From Myxocyprinus asiaticus (Eukaryota > Chordata > Actinopteri > Cypriniformes > Catostomidae), in assembly GCF_019703515.2 (NCBI RefSeq), contig NC_059346.1, positions 56,122,001 through 56,186,000 on the forward strand: a stretch of 64,000 bases of DNA, in the 5' to 3' direction. Positions 22,010 through 33,062 of the stretch are shown in pieces; position 1 is the stretch's first letter; each line of letters starts with the position of its first letter. Position numbers and translations under genes: made by a program. The notes below the pieces were generated by a model. The model searched no databases and was not told the origin of the DNA. It saw only the letters and a list, made by a program, of their open reading frames with translations.

Positions 22010-22830
22010 CAGTACACTATTCACCTTATTCAGCCCCGCCCCTTTTCAGCGCTCCGTGCATCCGTGTTTTGTCTCTTAACCTGTGTGTATGTGATTGTGT
22101 GTACATGTTTATACTACATTAAAGGATAGTTAAACCTGAGATCACCTACCCTGTGGGGCCCAGCCAGCAGTCCCCACGAGGGAAATGGCTTATTAAACAT
22201 ACTAAACGATGTTTTTTTTGAAAATGTAAAAATGCAAAAAGGTTTCTGTGAGGGTTAGGGCATAGAAATTATTGTTAGATCTGTATAAAATCCATAAAAT
22301 GCATGGAAGTCTATGGAGAGTCCCCACAATGATATAAAAACAAGTTTGTGTATGTGTGTGTGTATGTGTGTTGCACCCCTCCCCCCGTCCCAGTTTAACA
22401 CTGAAAAAATCTGCTCACCTTAACAATAACGCAATGGGAATGACATGAGAAGATGGCCACAGGTGTTGTACAGAGTTATTTTTAATGACTTTATGTTGTC
22501 TCTTGGAATTTCATGAGCACAGAAGAATATCAGTATGTCTACAGCGTGAAGGTATCTTGTGTATTTATGAATGAAGTACTCTTGTTTTAAAATATTACTG
22601 CTCTGCTTTCAGCTGTTATGACATCCCCTGAACAGTTTAAAATACTAATGATAACTTTTGGCAGCTCTATAACCTGTAAATCCACTTCGCTAGCTAATTA
22701 CACATTGACATCAACATCATAGATTTCTATATAGCAACTGCTAGACTGGAAGTTCAAAGATAAAATTTGCAAGATGGCTGCATGCTAGTTTCTCTGGCGA
22801 ATAAGGTGAATATTCTACTGCTGCCTGTAG
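22010..22830. repeat. Inverted repeat pair, possible DNA transposon ends
   Basis: CGGCAGCAGTACACTATTCA (22012 on, continuing CCTTATTCAGCC) is the near reverse complement of GCGAATAAGGTGAATATTCT (22794 on, continuing ACTGCTGCC). The arms are about 30 bp and 780 bp apart. No transposase or target duplication is evident. Confidence 0.45.
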
Positions 22831-23423
22831 AATAGAGCTGTAAAATGACAGAACTCCAGTGAGCATTAGCTTAATTTGAGGTTGTGGAGATTTATTCTAT
22901 CTAAATGGTGACTTCCAAGTGCTAGATGTCATATCATATATGTTCGATATGTTCCCCAATGCATTGAATTCTATAGAATGAAGCATCAAGCTACAACATT
23001 GCCCTTGGCGGCATGTTGCATGCAGGTCACACATTGTAGCACAACACTCACAGTTCAATTAATTTCAACTTTGACCAGTTTGCCACTGACCTTACAAAGA
23101 GCAGCCACTGATTATCAAACAGATTGTTTCATGATTATTAGGCCTATGTGGGCTATGTCAGTGTGGAAAACACTAGATGGAATTGAAACTGATCCTCTGG
23201 TATCAGAGCTATTGTTAGGACTCTTTGTGTTCCTTAATTTACATTGAATTTGACTTGAGGTAGCAAACAGAATGCAGAAATGTAATACGAATATGAATTT
23301 AAGGAAGAATTACCCACAAGTATGTTATCATACACACAACATATGCAGTATTTCCAGAAACATTAGATGACATTAATAATCAATGTTTAAAATATATATA
23401 CTTGTACATATTTGTTTATAACG
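22831..23423. other. Non-coding stretch
   Basis: An 89-residue ORF at 22978-23247 has no recognisable motif and is not called. Confidence 0.45.
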
Positions 23424-23425
23424 TA

Positions 23426-24303
23426 CACTGATGAGCCAAAACATTATGACCACCTGCCTAATATGCTATTGGTCCTCCGTGTGCCGCCAAACAGCGCCGA
23501 CCCGCTGAGGCATGGACTCTACAAGACCCCTGATGGTGTCCTGTGATATCTGTGGTACCAAGCCATTAGCAGCAGATCTTTCAAGTCCTGTAAGTTGTGA
23601 GGTGGAGCCGCCATAGATCAGACTTGTTGGTCTAGCACATCCCACAGATACTCAGTCGGACTGAGATCTGGGGAATTTATAGGCCAGGGCAACACCTTGA
23701 ACATCTCATCATGTTCCTCAAACCATTCCCGAACAATGTGTGCTTTTCCTGCTGAAAGAGGTTACTGCCATCAGGGAAGACCATTGCCATGAAGGGGTGT
23801 ACCTAGTCTGCAGCAATGTTTAGGGAGGTGGCACATGTCAAATTGAAGTCCACATGAATGGCCGGATCCAGGGTTTCCCAGCAGAACATTGCCCAGAGCA
23901 TCACACTGGCTTGCCGTCTTCCCACAGTGCATCCTGGTGTCATCTCTTCCCCATGGAAACCGTGCACATGTACATCGCCGTCCACGTGATGTAAAAGAAA
24001 ATGGGACTCATCGGACCAGGCGACCTTCTTCCACTGCTCCAAGGTCCAGTTCCGATGCTTGCGTGCTCATTGTAGGCACTTTCGACGGTGGACAGGGATC
24101 ATTATGGGCACTCTGACCAGTCTGCGGCTACGCAGCCCCATATGCAGCAGGATGCTACTGTATGCACTCTGTGTTGTTTCACATTCCTCCCTTAACCATC
24201 ATTAACATTTTCTGTGACTTGTGCCACAGTAGACCTTCTGTTGTTTCGGAACCAGTCGGGATAGCTTTCATGCATGGATGAGCCTTGGGTGCCCAACAAA
24301 TTG
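23426..24303 (-). mobile_element. Tc1/mariner-like transposon, truncated
   Basis: The left end CACTGATGAGCCAAAACATT (23426 on), preceded by TA, is a terminal repeat. The sequence is the reverse strand of a Tc1-like transposase gene. The right end is missing. The same family is seen at 37150-37472 (right end only) and 48299-48904 (both ends, middle deleted). Confidence 0.75.
23803..24042 (-). pseudogene. Tc1-like transposase fragment
   Basis: The reverse strand reads WKKVAWSDESHFLLHHVDGD, PGCTVGRRQASVMLWAMFCW and AIHVDFNLTCAT. WSDES carries the first catalytic Asp of the DDE domain, and the GRRQA-VMLWAMF block is characteristic of this family. The second Asp and the Glu lie outside the readable part. 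A cut-and-paste transposase fragment, inactive. Confidence 0.72.
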
Positions 24304-24774
24304 AGTTGTCAAAATTGTGTGTCTCTTGTGTGACTGTGTTGAATTTCTTATAAATGCAATCTAGTGAATCCCAAATCTAATACCAATTCAACATCTTGTG
24401 GGGCTTGTCAAATTTAAACTTATGGATTCAAAGAGAGCCAATCTGTAAATTCTGTCTGCAACATTTTTCATGTGGAGGACAAAGCATTGTATGATGATTG
24501 TCTTAAGAGGTGTGTTGAAACCCTGATGTCAGTAAAAGGGCCTGAACCCTCTGGAGAGATGACGTGTCATTTGATGAAGCTGGTGTCTTTCTTCTGCCCA
24601 AGAGATCAACAGTAATGCAGGGAAAATATATACTGAGAGGAAAAGAAGTATTGAGTGTTGAGATGCCATACCTAGTTAGATGATATGAGGTTTGACCTTG
24701 TAAGGGTAGACTGCAGGATAACTTCCACTGATCACTGTATATGGCTCATCTGGGATTGTCACCTGCTAAGTGCA
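24304..24774. other. Non-coding stretch
   Basis: No gene or repeat recognised. Confidence 0.4.
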
Positions 24775-24998
24775 TTCATGGTGTACTGGTTAAGGTTCAG
24801 GGCTGGTAGCCAGAAGGTTGATGATTTGGCCCCACAAGAAGTGAGCCTTAAACCATCACCGTTGTGCTGTGTTCAGCAGACACTTTTATCAAAAAGCAAC
24901 TTAAAGAGCTTTCAAGGTGCATATATTGAAAGGGTGTGTTTTTCAGAAAATTTAACCTTAGGGTTACAAGCCCCATGTTTTACCAGATGAGCTACAGG
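24775..24998 (+). mobile_element. Degenerate tRNA-headed SINE-like repeat
   Basis: ACTGGTTAAGGTTCAGGGCT and GGTAGCCAGAAGGTTGATGA (about 24784-24822) resemble a worn tRNA-like head. From about 24857 comes the widespread fish sequence GCAGACACTTTTATCAAAAA ... ACCAGATGAGCTACAGG (ending about 24998). Two different repeat families may be adjoined here. Confidence 0.45.
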
Positions 24999-26859
24999 AA
25001 CACCTGCAAGATGTCCAGTACAACAGAGGTGCAACTTTAAGACTAGCCTAAGGGGGTTTGGACACCTTTGGTGTACTAGCCCAGAGCTTAAAGGTGCCAA
25101 TACACTCACAGTGAAGTTCTTCATTCTTCGCTTAGAGTTGGAAAGAAGGTCAAAACAGTGGAGCTTTTAAAGTGAAGTAGGCTGGAGCAACTATGCGACA
25201 CCTTTGGAGTAAGGTCTGTTTTTTTAGCCTCTAAGGCTCTGTCCAAAATTGCACACTTTTTGTGGACTTGCAGTCTAGTGACCTCCACTCATTTGTCCAA
25301 AAAGTTTGTCCTAGTTGTCATGATTTATATTCAGCAGGGTGCTCCCGAGCACCCCTTTTGCAACCTATATGCTCCCTTGATGCACCCTTTTGTAAAAGTT
25401 GCACTTGTGTTGACTTAAATATTTATCTTCAGAAGTGATATGAAATATTTGGGTGAGAAACAGATCAATATTTAAGTCCGTATTTCCCATATAGTAAATT
25501 CTTCTCCCTGCCCAGTAGGTGACAATATGCACAGACAATGTAATTCGCCAAAAACAAAAGAAGAATGCAAAAGTGAATTTTCATTTTTGGGTGAACTGTC
25601 ACTTTAACTAAAAGGAGATTGGCTCTTTTACCTGCAAGGCGGGACTTTCTTTTCTACATCCGCTATATTGGGCCTTCCAATTTCTCCAATTCATTTTAAG
25701 TGCTCTGTCTCGTAGCTAAATAGTTAAGAGAGGTGATCTCTTTTTGTTTCATTCCCATTGTAATTTAGACAAATTTTATTAAGATAAAAAACAATTAACC
25801 TGAGTGAGTGGTAAGAATTTCATTCCTCTTACAATATGTGAGATGTTGTGTTTGTCTAACAGAAACAGGTGGAAGTGTTCTGGGTGAAACAAACAAAAAA
25901 AAATAATAATTTGTTGAAACACTTGTCAGTGTCCGACATCCCCCCTCGTCCTCTACTTCACAAATCAGCATCACATATCAGGCCTGTTATCCCCCAGGAC
26001 TGCAAGTTGTCAGGACAACCAGTGTGATTCTGATTCTAAGCAGCTAAGACAAGACTCCGCCTCAAGACAGCAGCTGCTGCAGCCAACAGCCAATCACAGG
26101 TGAGCAAGAGGGAAAAAGATGACATCATAGGCAAATTAGGGCAAGTTGCAGCAGGACTTTGTTTGGTGTTGCTGCCCGCAGTGAAATTGTAAAAAGGCTG
26201 TGCCAAAAAGACAAATACTCATTCACACACAAACTTACGTGAAAAGCTGTGCATAGCAAACTAAAGGATTCTTCTTAAAAAATTATCTTCTTTTATCTAT
26301 TAAATACTCTTAAAATAAAAATAAAAAGACTAAAAGTAAACTAAGATTAATGCTTGTTATCTTAGTCACTGTTTCCAATTTTTTTCAAATTCTTATATAA
26401 TGTCAAAAGTAATTTTTGATTATTTTAAATATTTAAAAGAACATACTGTGGTACCACGGTACATTGATGGTATTAGATGGTAATCAGTGGTGTAGTCGGG
26501 GTCATACGCACGTATACGCCGTATGCTTACTTTTTTCCCAGGGCTGTTTGAGTATAACGACTTCTAAGAATCAACATTTGCGTATACCCTCAGTATACCC
26601 ACTTGTTTTGCTGTTCAGAAGTCTATAATCTACTGTTGTTAGTTTCCCTTTAACCAAGGCCGTAACCATATCTTGAACACATTCTGGGGGGCTGGGGACC
26701 AAACCATTTTGAAGGATGGGGGGTCACGGGTGTTGAAGTGATAAAAACAATGGTTCTCTTTGGTCCTGACTAAAAACGGCCAATGAAGGCCCAAAATTTG
26801 ATCATTTTTGGTTTTAAAAGATATGTTTGTTTGTTTTTTAAGTTCACAGATGTCAAGAC
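24999..26859. other. Non-coding stretch with MITE-like fragment
   Basis: At 25400-25613 there is a copy of the MITE-like family (TGGGTGAGAAACAGATCAAT; TTTTGGGTGAACTGTCACTT), also seen near 50240. Otherwise A+T-rich without genes. Confidence 0.45.
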
Positions 26860-27108
26860 TGTGACGAGGAAGGTGGGGCCAGGCCGGGCCATGAGGACAC
26901 ACGCCCGGCCCTGAATCGGGCTAATCAACCGGGGAGGGGAGTAAAGACGTGACTGAGGCGCCAGTTTGAGAGAGAGAGAGCCACATGCGGCCACTGTGTG
27001 TGTCTATGTGTTTGTGTTTAAGTTGATTTGAGTACATTATGTTATTAAAACTTACGTTGACTGTTCAGCCATATCCCGCTTCCTTCTTTTCTGTGAACAT
27101 TTGTTACA
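26860..27108 (+). repeat. Left LTR of miniature element
   Basis: It starts TGTGACGAGGAAGG and ends TTTGTTACA. It contains CGGGCCATGAGGACACA and a GAGAGAGAGAG tract. It aligns with the right LTR (27612-27859) and, more distantly, with the solo LTR at 62606. Confidence 0.82.
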
Positions 27109-27127
27109 TTGGTGCCGAAACCTGGGA
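27109..27127 (+). promoter_or_regulatory. Primer-binding site of miniature element
   Basis: TTGGTGCCGAAACCTGGGA immediately follows the left LTR. The TGGTGCCGAAACC core is a common tRNA primer-binding site of fish Gypsy elements. The tRNA species was not determined. Confidence 0.7.
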
Positions 27128-27611
27128 GGGAGGAGGGATGCGCTGTCGCGGAGTCCCCACCGCTGACATCCGCCAGGGGAGCAGCCGCAGCCGTCTGCCT
27201 GGGGACAGAGGGGTCGCTGCTGGCCGGTGAGAGTCGGAGGAACCACTGTCATCCGCCGAGAAAGGGGAAGAGCCGTTCCATCCACCAGGGGTCGGAGGAC
27301 TTGCTGCCGTTAGCCAGGGGAGGAGCGAGTTGTCGTCTGCCAGAGGTTGGAGGAGTGGCTGAGGACCAGGCGACGGCATGTCTGGGGACTGGTGAGCTAG
27401 TTTTCTCTCTCTCTCCTCTCTCTCTCTGTTGCTCTGCCTCACTCTTTCCCTCTTCCCTTTCCCTCCCCTCATCTCTCCCAGGGCTCCAGAAGGGTGGGGA
27501 AGACCTGCTGGCAGGCACGGCCGGAAGGGCAACACTTTCCCTCTAGGAAGGGAGGGAAGGGGAGTACGTCATGCCGGGGGTTTCCCTGGCCTGAGTCAGG
27601 CGATGGAGGAG
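27128..27611 (+). other. Leader of miniature LTR element
   Basis: G+C- and G+A-rich with C/T runs (27390-27480). ORFs of 60-145 codons exist on both strands but look compositional, without retroelement protein motifs. Confidence 0.6.
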
Positions 27612-27859
27612 TGTGAAAAGGAGGAGGGCGGCGCCGGGCCATGAGGACACAAGCCCGGCCCTGAATTGGGCTAATCAGCCAGGAGGGGGATAAAGATGAG
27701 ACGGAGGTACCAGTTAGAGAGAGAGAGAGACACATTCGGCCGCTGTGTGTGTGTATATGTGTTGTGTTTAAGTTGATTTGAGTTAATTTATGTTAATAAA
27801 ATTTACGCTGACTGTTCAGCCGGTTCCCGCCTCCTCCTTGCCCACCTTAACCTGTCACA
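27612..27859 (+). repeat. Right LTR of miniature element
   Basis: It starts TGTGAAAAGGAGGAGG and ends CCTGTCACA; similar to 26860-27108 with many base differences, which suggests an old insertion. Confidence 0.82.
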
Positions 27860-28465
27860 TAGACAAACACTGTGTCTGCATTGCTAGCAATTCACCTGTT
27901 TCTGTCATTTTTCTTTCTTTTTATGCCATCTAAAACAAAAGATGAATATAATTTGAATTTCTTTTCATCACTGATGTATCTGTAAAATGACATGACTGTG
28001 TCAGCATGGCTAGCAAAAAGAAAATGCACAAAATTATTTACTGCCCTCAAAATGTACCTTATTTCCCCCCTCCCCCCCATGAGAATCTTAACATGATCTT
28101 CAAGAATCCTAACGCTGCTCTTTTCCATACAAAAACATATTGTATGGAAGTAATGATAAAATTAATATTAAAAAAGTAACAGCATATGGTTATGAACAAC
28201 ATATGGGTGAGTAAATGAGTGAGTAAAAGTACATTTTCTAATTTTAGGTGAACTACTCCTTTAACTAGTAGGTCATTTTTTGAGCACAGACCTGACAAGG
28301 ACATACTCAAAATAAAATGGTCTCTTTTAAAAGAAGACTCTTAGGAGATGATGTACAAAATGTAGAATTAATTAAAGACATAAAGAAATTATTTAGAAAA
28401 TCTTAAATTGATTGTAAATTATAACCTAATAATATTTGCATTAAGAATATATGACACTGTCTCTG
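27860..28465. other. Non-coding stretch with MITE-like fragment
   Basis: At 28190-28263 lies ATGGGTGAGTAAATGAGTGA to AGGTGAACTACTCCTTTAAC, an end of the MITE-like family. No gene seen. Confidence 0.5.
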
Positions 28466-28473
28466 CCACAACC

Positions 28474-28672
28474 TAAAAACTCAACCTGATTGAGATGAGA
28501 AAGGCTGACAAGGCACAGTTCCTTGATGCCCCCATTTCCCAGGTCAGCCTGTTCGGTGACACCGTTGAGGACTTCGCCCAGCAGTTCTCGGCTGTGAAGA
28601 AGCAGACGGAGGCTATACAGCACATCCTGCCCTGGCGTGGCTCAAGACCCCGCACCCCGTCTGCTTTTCGCC
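28474..28672 (+). pseudogene. DIRS gag fragment fused to RNase H
   Basis: The frame reads MRKADKAQFLDAPISQVSLF, DTVEDFAQQFSAVKKQTEAI and QHILPWRGSRPRTPSAF, matching gag sequence at 57790-57970 and in the inverted copy near 35150-35320. At about 28672 it passes without spacer into RNase H sequence, which in the fuller copy lies about 1.7 kb further on. No RT is left between them. Confidence 0.78.
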
Positions 28673-29020
28673 AAGGTTATGACAGACGCCTCCAAGATGG
28701 GCTGGGGTGCCGTATGCAATGGGCACACAGCCGCCGGCTCCTGGACTGGCCCACGGCTGCGTTGGCACATCAACTGCTTTGAGTTGTTTGCAGTACTGCT
28801 CGCCCTGCAGAGGTACCAGCTGTTGATCCAGGGAAAGCACGTGTTAGTCCGGACAGACAACATGGCGATGGTAGTGTACATCAACTGTCAAGGCGGTCTA
28901 CGCTCCCATTGCATGTCACAATTCGCCTGCTGTCTCCTCCTCTGGAGTCTTTCAAGTCGTTGCGAGTCACTAACATCCCGGGCGACCTCAACACCGTGGC
29001 GGACGTGCTGTCACGACAGG
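28673..29020 (+). pseudogene. DIRS RNase H domain
   Basis: Motifs are VMTDASKMGWGAVCNGHTAA (first Asp), WHINCFELFAVLLALQ (Glu) and LVRTDNMAMVVYINCQGG (Asp). The frame stays open to 29068, but the expected continuation NTAADALSR is in another frame (TVADVLSRQ). It is cut off from RT, so it could not act in the original polyprotein. Confidence 0.78.
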
Positions 29021-29450
29021 CTACGCTCAGGGGAGAGTGGAGACTCCACCCCCAGGTGGTCCAGCTGATTTGGAGTCGATTCAGTCGATCACAGGTAGAC
29101 CTGTTTGCTTCCCGGGAATCCTCCCACTGCCCGCTTTGGTATGCCCTGACCGAGGTACCCCTCGGTATAGATGCGCTGGCACACAGCTGGCCCCCAGGAT
29201 TATGCAAATATGCATTTCCCCAGTGAGCCTACTTGCACAGACCCTGTGCAAGGTCAGGGAGGATGTGGAGCAGGTCGTCCTAGTAGCACCCTACTGGCCC
29301 ACCCAGACGTGGTTCTCGTACCTCACGCTCCTCATGACAGCCCTCCTGGCAAATTCCCCTGAGGAAGGACCTTCTTTCTCAGGGACGGGGCACCATCTGG
29401 CACCCGCGACCAGACCTCTGAAATCTCCACGGAAGACCTAAGTGGCCTAC
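29021..29450 (+). pseudogene. DIRS linker between RNase H and recombinase
   Basis: Blocks WRLHPQVVQLIWSRF, VDLFASRESSHCPLWYALTE, PLGIDALAHSWPPG and VLVAPYWPTQTWF are conserved among all DIRS copies here, in shifting frames. The function of this segment is not known to me. Confidence 0.65.
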
Positions 29451-30350
29451 CACCTGCGGTGGTAGACACGATCACTCAGGCTAAGGCTCCCTCTACGAGG
29501 TGCCTGTATGCCTTGAAGTGGCATCTGTTCGCTAAGTGGTGTTCTTCCTGACGTGAAGACCCCCAGAGATGCACAGTCGGTTTGGTGCTTTCCTTCCTGC
29601 TGGAGAGGCTGGAGGGGTGGCTGTCCCACCTTTAAGGTGTATGTGGCAGCCATTTCGGCACATCATGATGCAGTGGATGGTAAGTATTTGGGGAAGCACA
29701 ACTTGATCATCAGGTTCCTGAGAGGCGCTAGGAGGTTGAATCCCTTCAGACCGCGCCTCATCCCCTCGTGGAACTGCTCTGTAGTCCTTCGGGGTCTACG
29801 GGGAACTTCCTTTGAGCCTCTGGAGTCAGTTGAGCTAAAGGCACTCTTTTTGAAGACTGCCCTCCTGACTGCGCTCACTTCCATCAAGAGGGTAGGGGAC
29901 CTGCAGGCGTTCTCTGTCAGCAAATCGTGCCTGGAGTTCGGTCCGGGTTACTCTCACATGATCCTGAGACCCCGACCGGGCCATGTGCCCAAGGTTCCCA
30001 CGACCCCTTTTAGGGATCTATTTGGATCGCACGCAGAGCTTTAGAAACTCCGAGCAGCTCTTTGTCTGCTTTGGTGTACAGCGGAAAGGAAGCACTGTCT
30101 CCAAACAGAGGATCACCCACTGGGTCGTTGACGCCATTGTGAAGGCATATCACAATCAGGACGTGCTGCCCCCCATGGGGTAACGAGCCCACTCTACAAG
30201 GAGTGTAGCGGCCACCTGGGCCCTGACCAGTAGCGCCTCTTTTGCAGACATCTGCAGAGCAGTGGGCTGGGCAACACCCAACACCTTTGCGAGGTTCTAC
30301 AATCTCTGGGTTGAGCTGGTTTCTTCCCATGTATTGTCAGGAACGAGCAG
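29451..30350 (+). pseudogene. DIRS tyrosine recombinase
   Basis: The N-terminal part shows VYVAAISAHHDAVDGKYLGK and FLRGARRLNPFRPRLIPSW; then ELKALFLKTALLTALTSIKR with the first catalytic Arg (KRVGDLQ). A deletion near 30015 removes codons before the strand with DRTQSFRNSEQL. A stop (TAA at about 30181) precedes the HSTR box (30190-30201), followed by the tyrosine region TFARFYNLWV (about 30287). All catalytic elements are recognisable, but the frame is broken at least three times. Confidence 0.75.
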
Positions 30351-30774
30351 GTAAGTTCCGGGACAGCTGGCCGGGTGTACCGCTTGCACATAGCGCCTTT
30401 CCCCTCTCTTGGGGAGAAGACTTGCGCTTTTGACTCCCAGTCGTGTTCACAAGCTGTGATCCCTGGATGACTTTCCTCCTTAGCCCTGTGGCAGACGAGT
30501 TTGCGGAGAAACTCGCTGCCAGCCCAGTTTGTGTGCTAATTAGGCCCTGTACTGGGGTAGGAGCTCTGCATGTGCTGGTTCCCCGTAGGCGACCCCATGT
30601 GATATCTTCCACTAAATCGTTTCCCTGTCAGTAAACTGCGTCTTCCTTGGGCAGAGGCCCCTCTGCCCCTGGTCACCATGTTTGTAGAAACTCCTCCCCC
30701 CTCGGGTAGGACCAACCATGCGACTTCTCCACATGACATACTTCTGATAAGAATCGGTAAGACCATGTGACATA
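30351..30774 (+). other. DIRS 3' region
   Basis: Non-coding sequence matching 61456-61885 of the fuller copy, up to CGGTAAGACCATGTGACA at the Tc1 insertion point. Confidence 0.7.
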
Positions 30775-32019
30775 CACTATATTGCCAAAAGTATTCGCTC
30801 ATCTGCCTTTAGACGCGTATGAACTTAAGTGACATCCCATTCTTAATCCATAGGGTTTAATATGACATCGGCCCACCCTTTGCAGCTATAACAGCTTCAA
30901 CTCTTCTGGGAAGGCTTTCCACAAGGTTTAGGAGTGTGTTTATGGGAATTTTTGACCATTCTTCCAGAAGCGCATTTGTGAGGTCAGACACTGATGTTGG
31001 ATGAGAAGGCCTGGCTCGCAGTCTTCGCTCTAATTCATCCCAAAGGTGCTCTATCGGGTTGAGGTCAGGACTCTGTGCAGGCCAGTCAAGTTCTTCCACA
31101 CCAAACTTGCTCATCCATGTCTTTATGGACCTTGCTTTGTGCACTGGTGTGCAGTCATGTTGGAACAGGAAGGGGCCATCCCCAAACTGTTCCCACAAAG
31201 TTGGGAGCATGGAATTGTCCAAAATCTCTTGGTATGCTGAAGCATTCAGAGTTCCTTTCACTGGAACTAAGGGGCCAAGCCCAGCTCCTGAAAAACAACC
31301 CCACACCATAATCCCTCCTCCACCAAACTTCACAGTTGGCACAATGCAGTCAGACAAGTACCGTTCTCCTGGCAACCGCCAAACCCAGACTCGTCCATCA
31401 GATTGCCAGATGGAGAAGAGTGATTCGTCACTCCAGAGAACACGTCTCCACTGCTCTAGAGTCCAGTGGCGGCGTGCTTTACACCACTGCATCCGACGCT
31501 TTGCATTGTACTTGGTGATGTATGGCTTGGATGCAGCTGCTCGGCCATGGAAACCCATTCCATGAAGCTCTCTATGCACTGTTCTTGAGCTAATCTGAAG
31601 GCCACATGAACTTTGGAGGTCTGTAGTGATTGACTCAGAAAGTTGGCGGCCTCTTCGCACTATGCGCCTCAGCATCCGCTGACCCCGCTCTGTCATTTTA
31701 CGTGGCCTACCACTTCGTGGCTGAGTTGCTGTCATTCCCAATCGCTACCACTTTGTTATAATACCACTGACAGTTGACTGTGGAATATTTAGTAGCGAGG
31801 AAATTTCACAACTGGACTTGTTGCACAGGTGGCATCCTATCACAGTACCATGCTGGAATTCACTGAGCTCCTGAGAGCGGCCCATTCTTTCACAAATGTT
31901 TGTAGAAGCAGTCTGCATGCCTAGGTGCTTCATTTTATACACCTGTGGTCATGGAAGTGATTGGAACACCTGAATTCAATTATTTGGATGGGTGAGCGAA
32001 TACTTTTGGCAATACAGTG
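30775..32019 (-). mobile_element. Tc1-like transposon copy 1
   Basis: A 1245-bp element flanked by TA (30773-30774 and 32020-32021) with about 29-bp inverted ends beginning CACTATATTGCCAAAAGTAT. It lies in a DIRS sequence whose uninterrupted form is visible at about 61873-61895, so the insertion point can be confirmed. It is nearly identical to the copy at 50488-51735, with 3 bp less. Confidence 0.93.
30857..31942 (-). pseudogene. Tc1-like transposase with nonsense mutation
   Basis: On the reverse strand the first part ends SGIITKW at a stop (about 31742-31744), where copy 2 has Lys: AAG became TAG. The remainder is open for 294 codons from [15 protein letters not shown]. The DDE residues are intact: [18 protein letters not shown] and [12 protein letters not shown]. 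One codon is missing where copy 2 reads [10 protein letters not shown]. The protein would be a DNA cut-and-paste transposase with N-terminal paired-like DNA binding; here only a truncated product is possible. Confidence 0.9.
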
Positions 32020-32035
32020 TATTTCCATTCAAAAT

Positions 32036-32760
32036 GAGCTTCTATGGCTCTGCGTGCGATCCAAATAGATGCGTAAAGCCCGCACCGGACACAGCAACGC
32101 CAAGGCTGGGTCTGCCTCCTCCTGGGGCAGCGCTTGCAGGTTCACCACCTGATCCCTAAAAGGGATCGTGGGAACCTTGGGCACATAGCCCGGTCGGGGT
32201 CTCAGGATCACGTGAGAGTAACCTGGACCGAACTCCCTACCCTTTTGATGGAAGTGAGCGCAGTCAGGAGGGCAGTCTTCAAAGAGAGTGCCTTAAGCTC
32301 AGCTGACTCCAAGGGCACAAAGGGAGCTCCCTGTAGACCGTGAAGGCCTCCTAGCACCTCTCAGGAACCTGATGATCAAGTCGTGCTTCCCCAAGTACTT
32401 ACCATCTACTGAATCGTGATGAGTCGAAATAGCGGCTACCTATACCTTCAGGACAGTGGCCCTCTAGCCTCTCCTGCAGGAAGAAAAGCACCGATCCGAC
32501 TGCGCACCTCTGGGGTCTTCGCATCGGGAAGAACACCACTTAGCGAACAGACGCCACTTCAAGGCATACAGGCGCCTCATAGAGGGAGCCCTAGCCTGTG
32601 TGATTGTGTCTACCACCACGGGTTGTAGGCCACTTAGGTCTTCCGCGTCCCATCCAGGGGCCAGATGTGGAGATTCCAGAGGTCTGGTTGCGGGTGCCAG
32701 ATGGTGTCCCGTCCCTGAGAAAGAAGGTCCTTCCTCAGGGGAATTCATCATAGGGGGCTG
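32036..32760 (-). pseudogene. DIRS tyrosine recombinase, N-terminal half
   Basis: The reverse strand reads ALKWRLFAKWCSSRCEDPRG, then recombinase core sequence to ALALLCPVRALRIYLDRTQS. About 45 bp around the block after the catalytic Arg (KRVG) is deleted near 32236. The HSTR box and Tyr are absent because the element stops at 32036. Confidence 0.72.
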
Positions 32761-33062
32761 TCGCGAGGAGCGTGAGATCCGAGAACCACGTCTGGTTGGT
32801 CCAGTAGGTTGCTACTAGGACGACCTGCTCCTCGTCCTCCCTGAATTTGCACAGGGTCTGTGCAAGTAGGCTCACTGGGGGAAACGCATATTTGCGTAGT
32901 CCAGTGGGCCAATTGTGTGCCAGCACATCTATGCCGAGGGGTGCCTCAGTCAGGGCGTACCAAATCAGGCAGTGGGAGGATTCCCGGGAAGCAAACAGGT
33001 CTACCTGTGCTCGACCGAATCGACTCTAAATCAGTTGGACCACCTGAGGGTGGAGTCTCCAC

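Larger units (their letters stand above)
26860..27859 (+). mobile_element. Miniature LTR retrotransposon (LTR-leader-LTR)
   Basis: Two similar direct repeats of about 249 bp (26860-27108 and 27612-27859) begin TGTGA and end in CA. Directly after the first is a primer-binding-site-like sequence, TTGGTGCCGAAACCTGGGA (27109-27127), and just before the second a purine-rich run (GGCGATGGAGGAG). Only 503 bp lies between, with no gag, protease or RT. Flanking AAGAC (left) and TAGAC (right) may be a worn 5-bp target-site duplication. This is the layout of a TRIM-like element dependent on an autonomous Gypsy relative. Confidence 0.82.
28466..32035 (+). mobile_element. DIRS-type retrotransposon, second family, RT-deleted, with Tc1 insert
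   Basis: Compared with the fuller copy at 56371-62603, this copy starts inside gag, jumps directly from gag (to about 28672) into RNase H, and runs through tyrosine recombinase to about 30774. It is interrupted by a Tc1-like element (30775-32019) and resumes for only about 15 bp (TTTCCATTCAAAAT) before meeting an inverted DIRS copy at about 32036. The RT is completely deleted. It has the G+C-rich composition of its family. Confidence 0.85.

Noticed and set aside
22978..23247. 89-codon ORF
   Set aside because: No motif, no splice or promoter signals and no codon bias that I can see.
27104..27546. Overlapping ORFs of up to 145 codons on both strands in the leader of the miniature LTR element
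   Set aside because: The region is G+C-rich, so stops are rare; the translations have no retroelement motif and open frames occur on both strands.
31059..31565. 168-codon ORF on the forward strand across Tc1 copy 1 (and its mirror at 50945-51451)
   Set aside because: It is the antisense shadow of the transposase gene; both copies show it only because the transposase is conserved.
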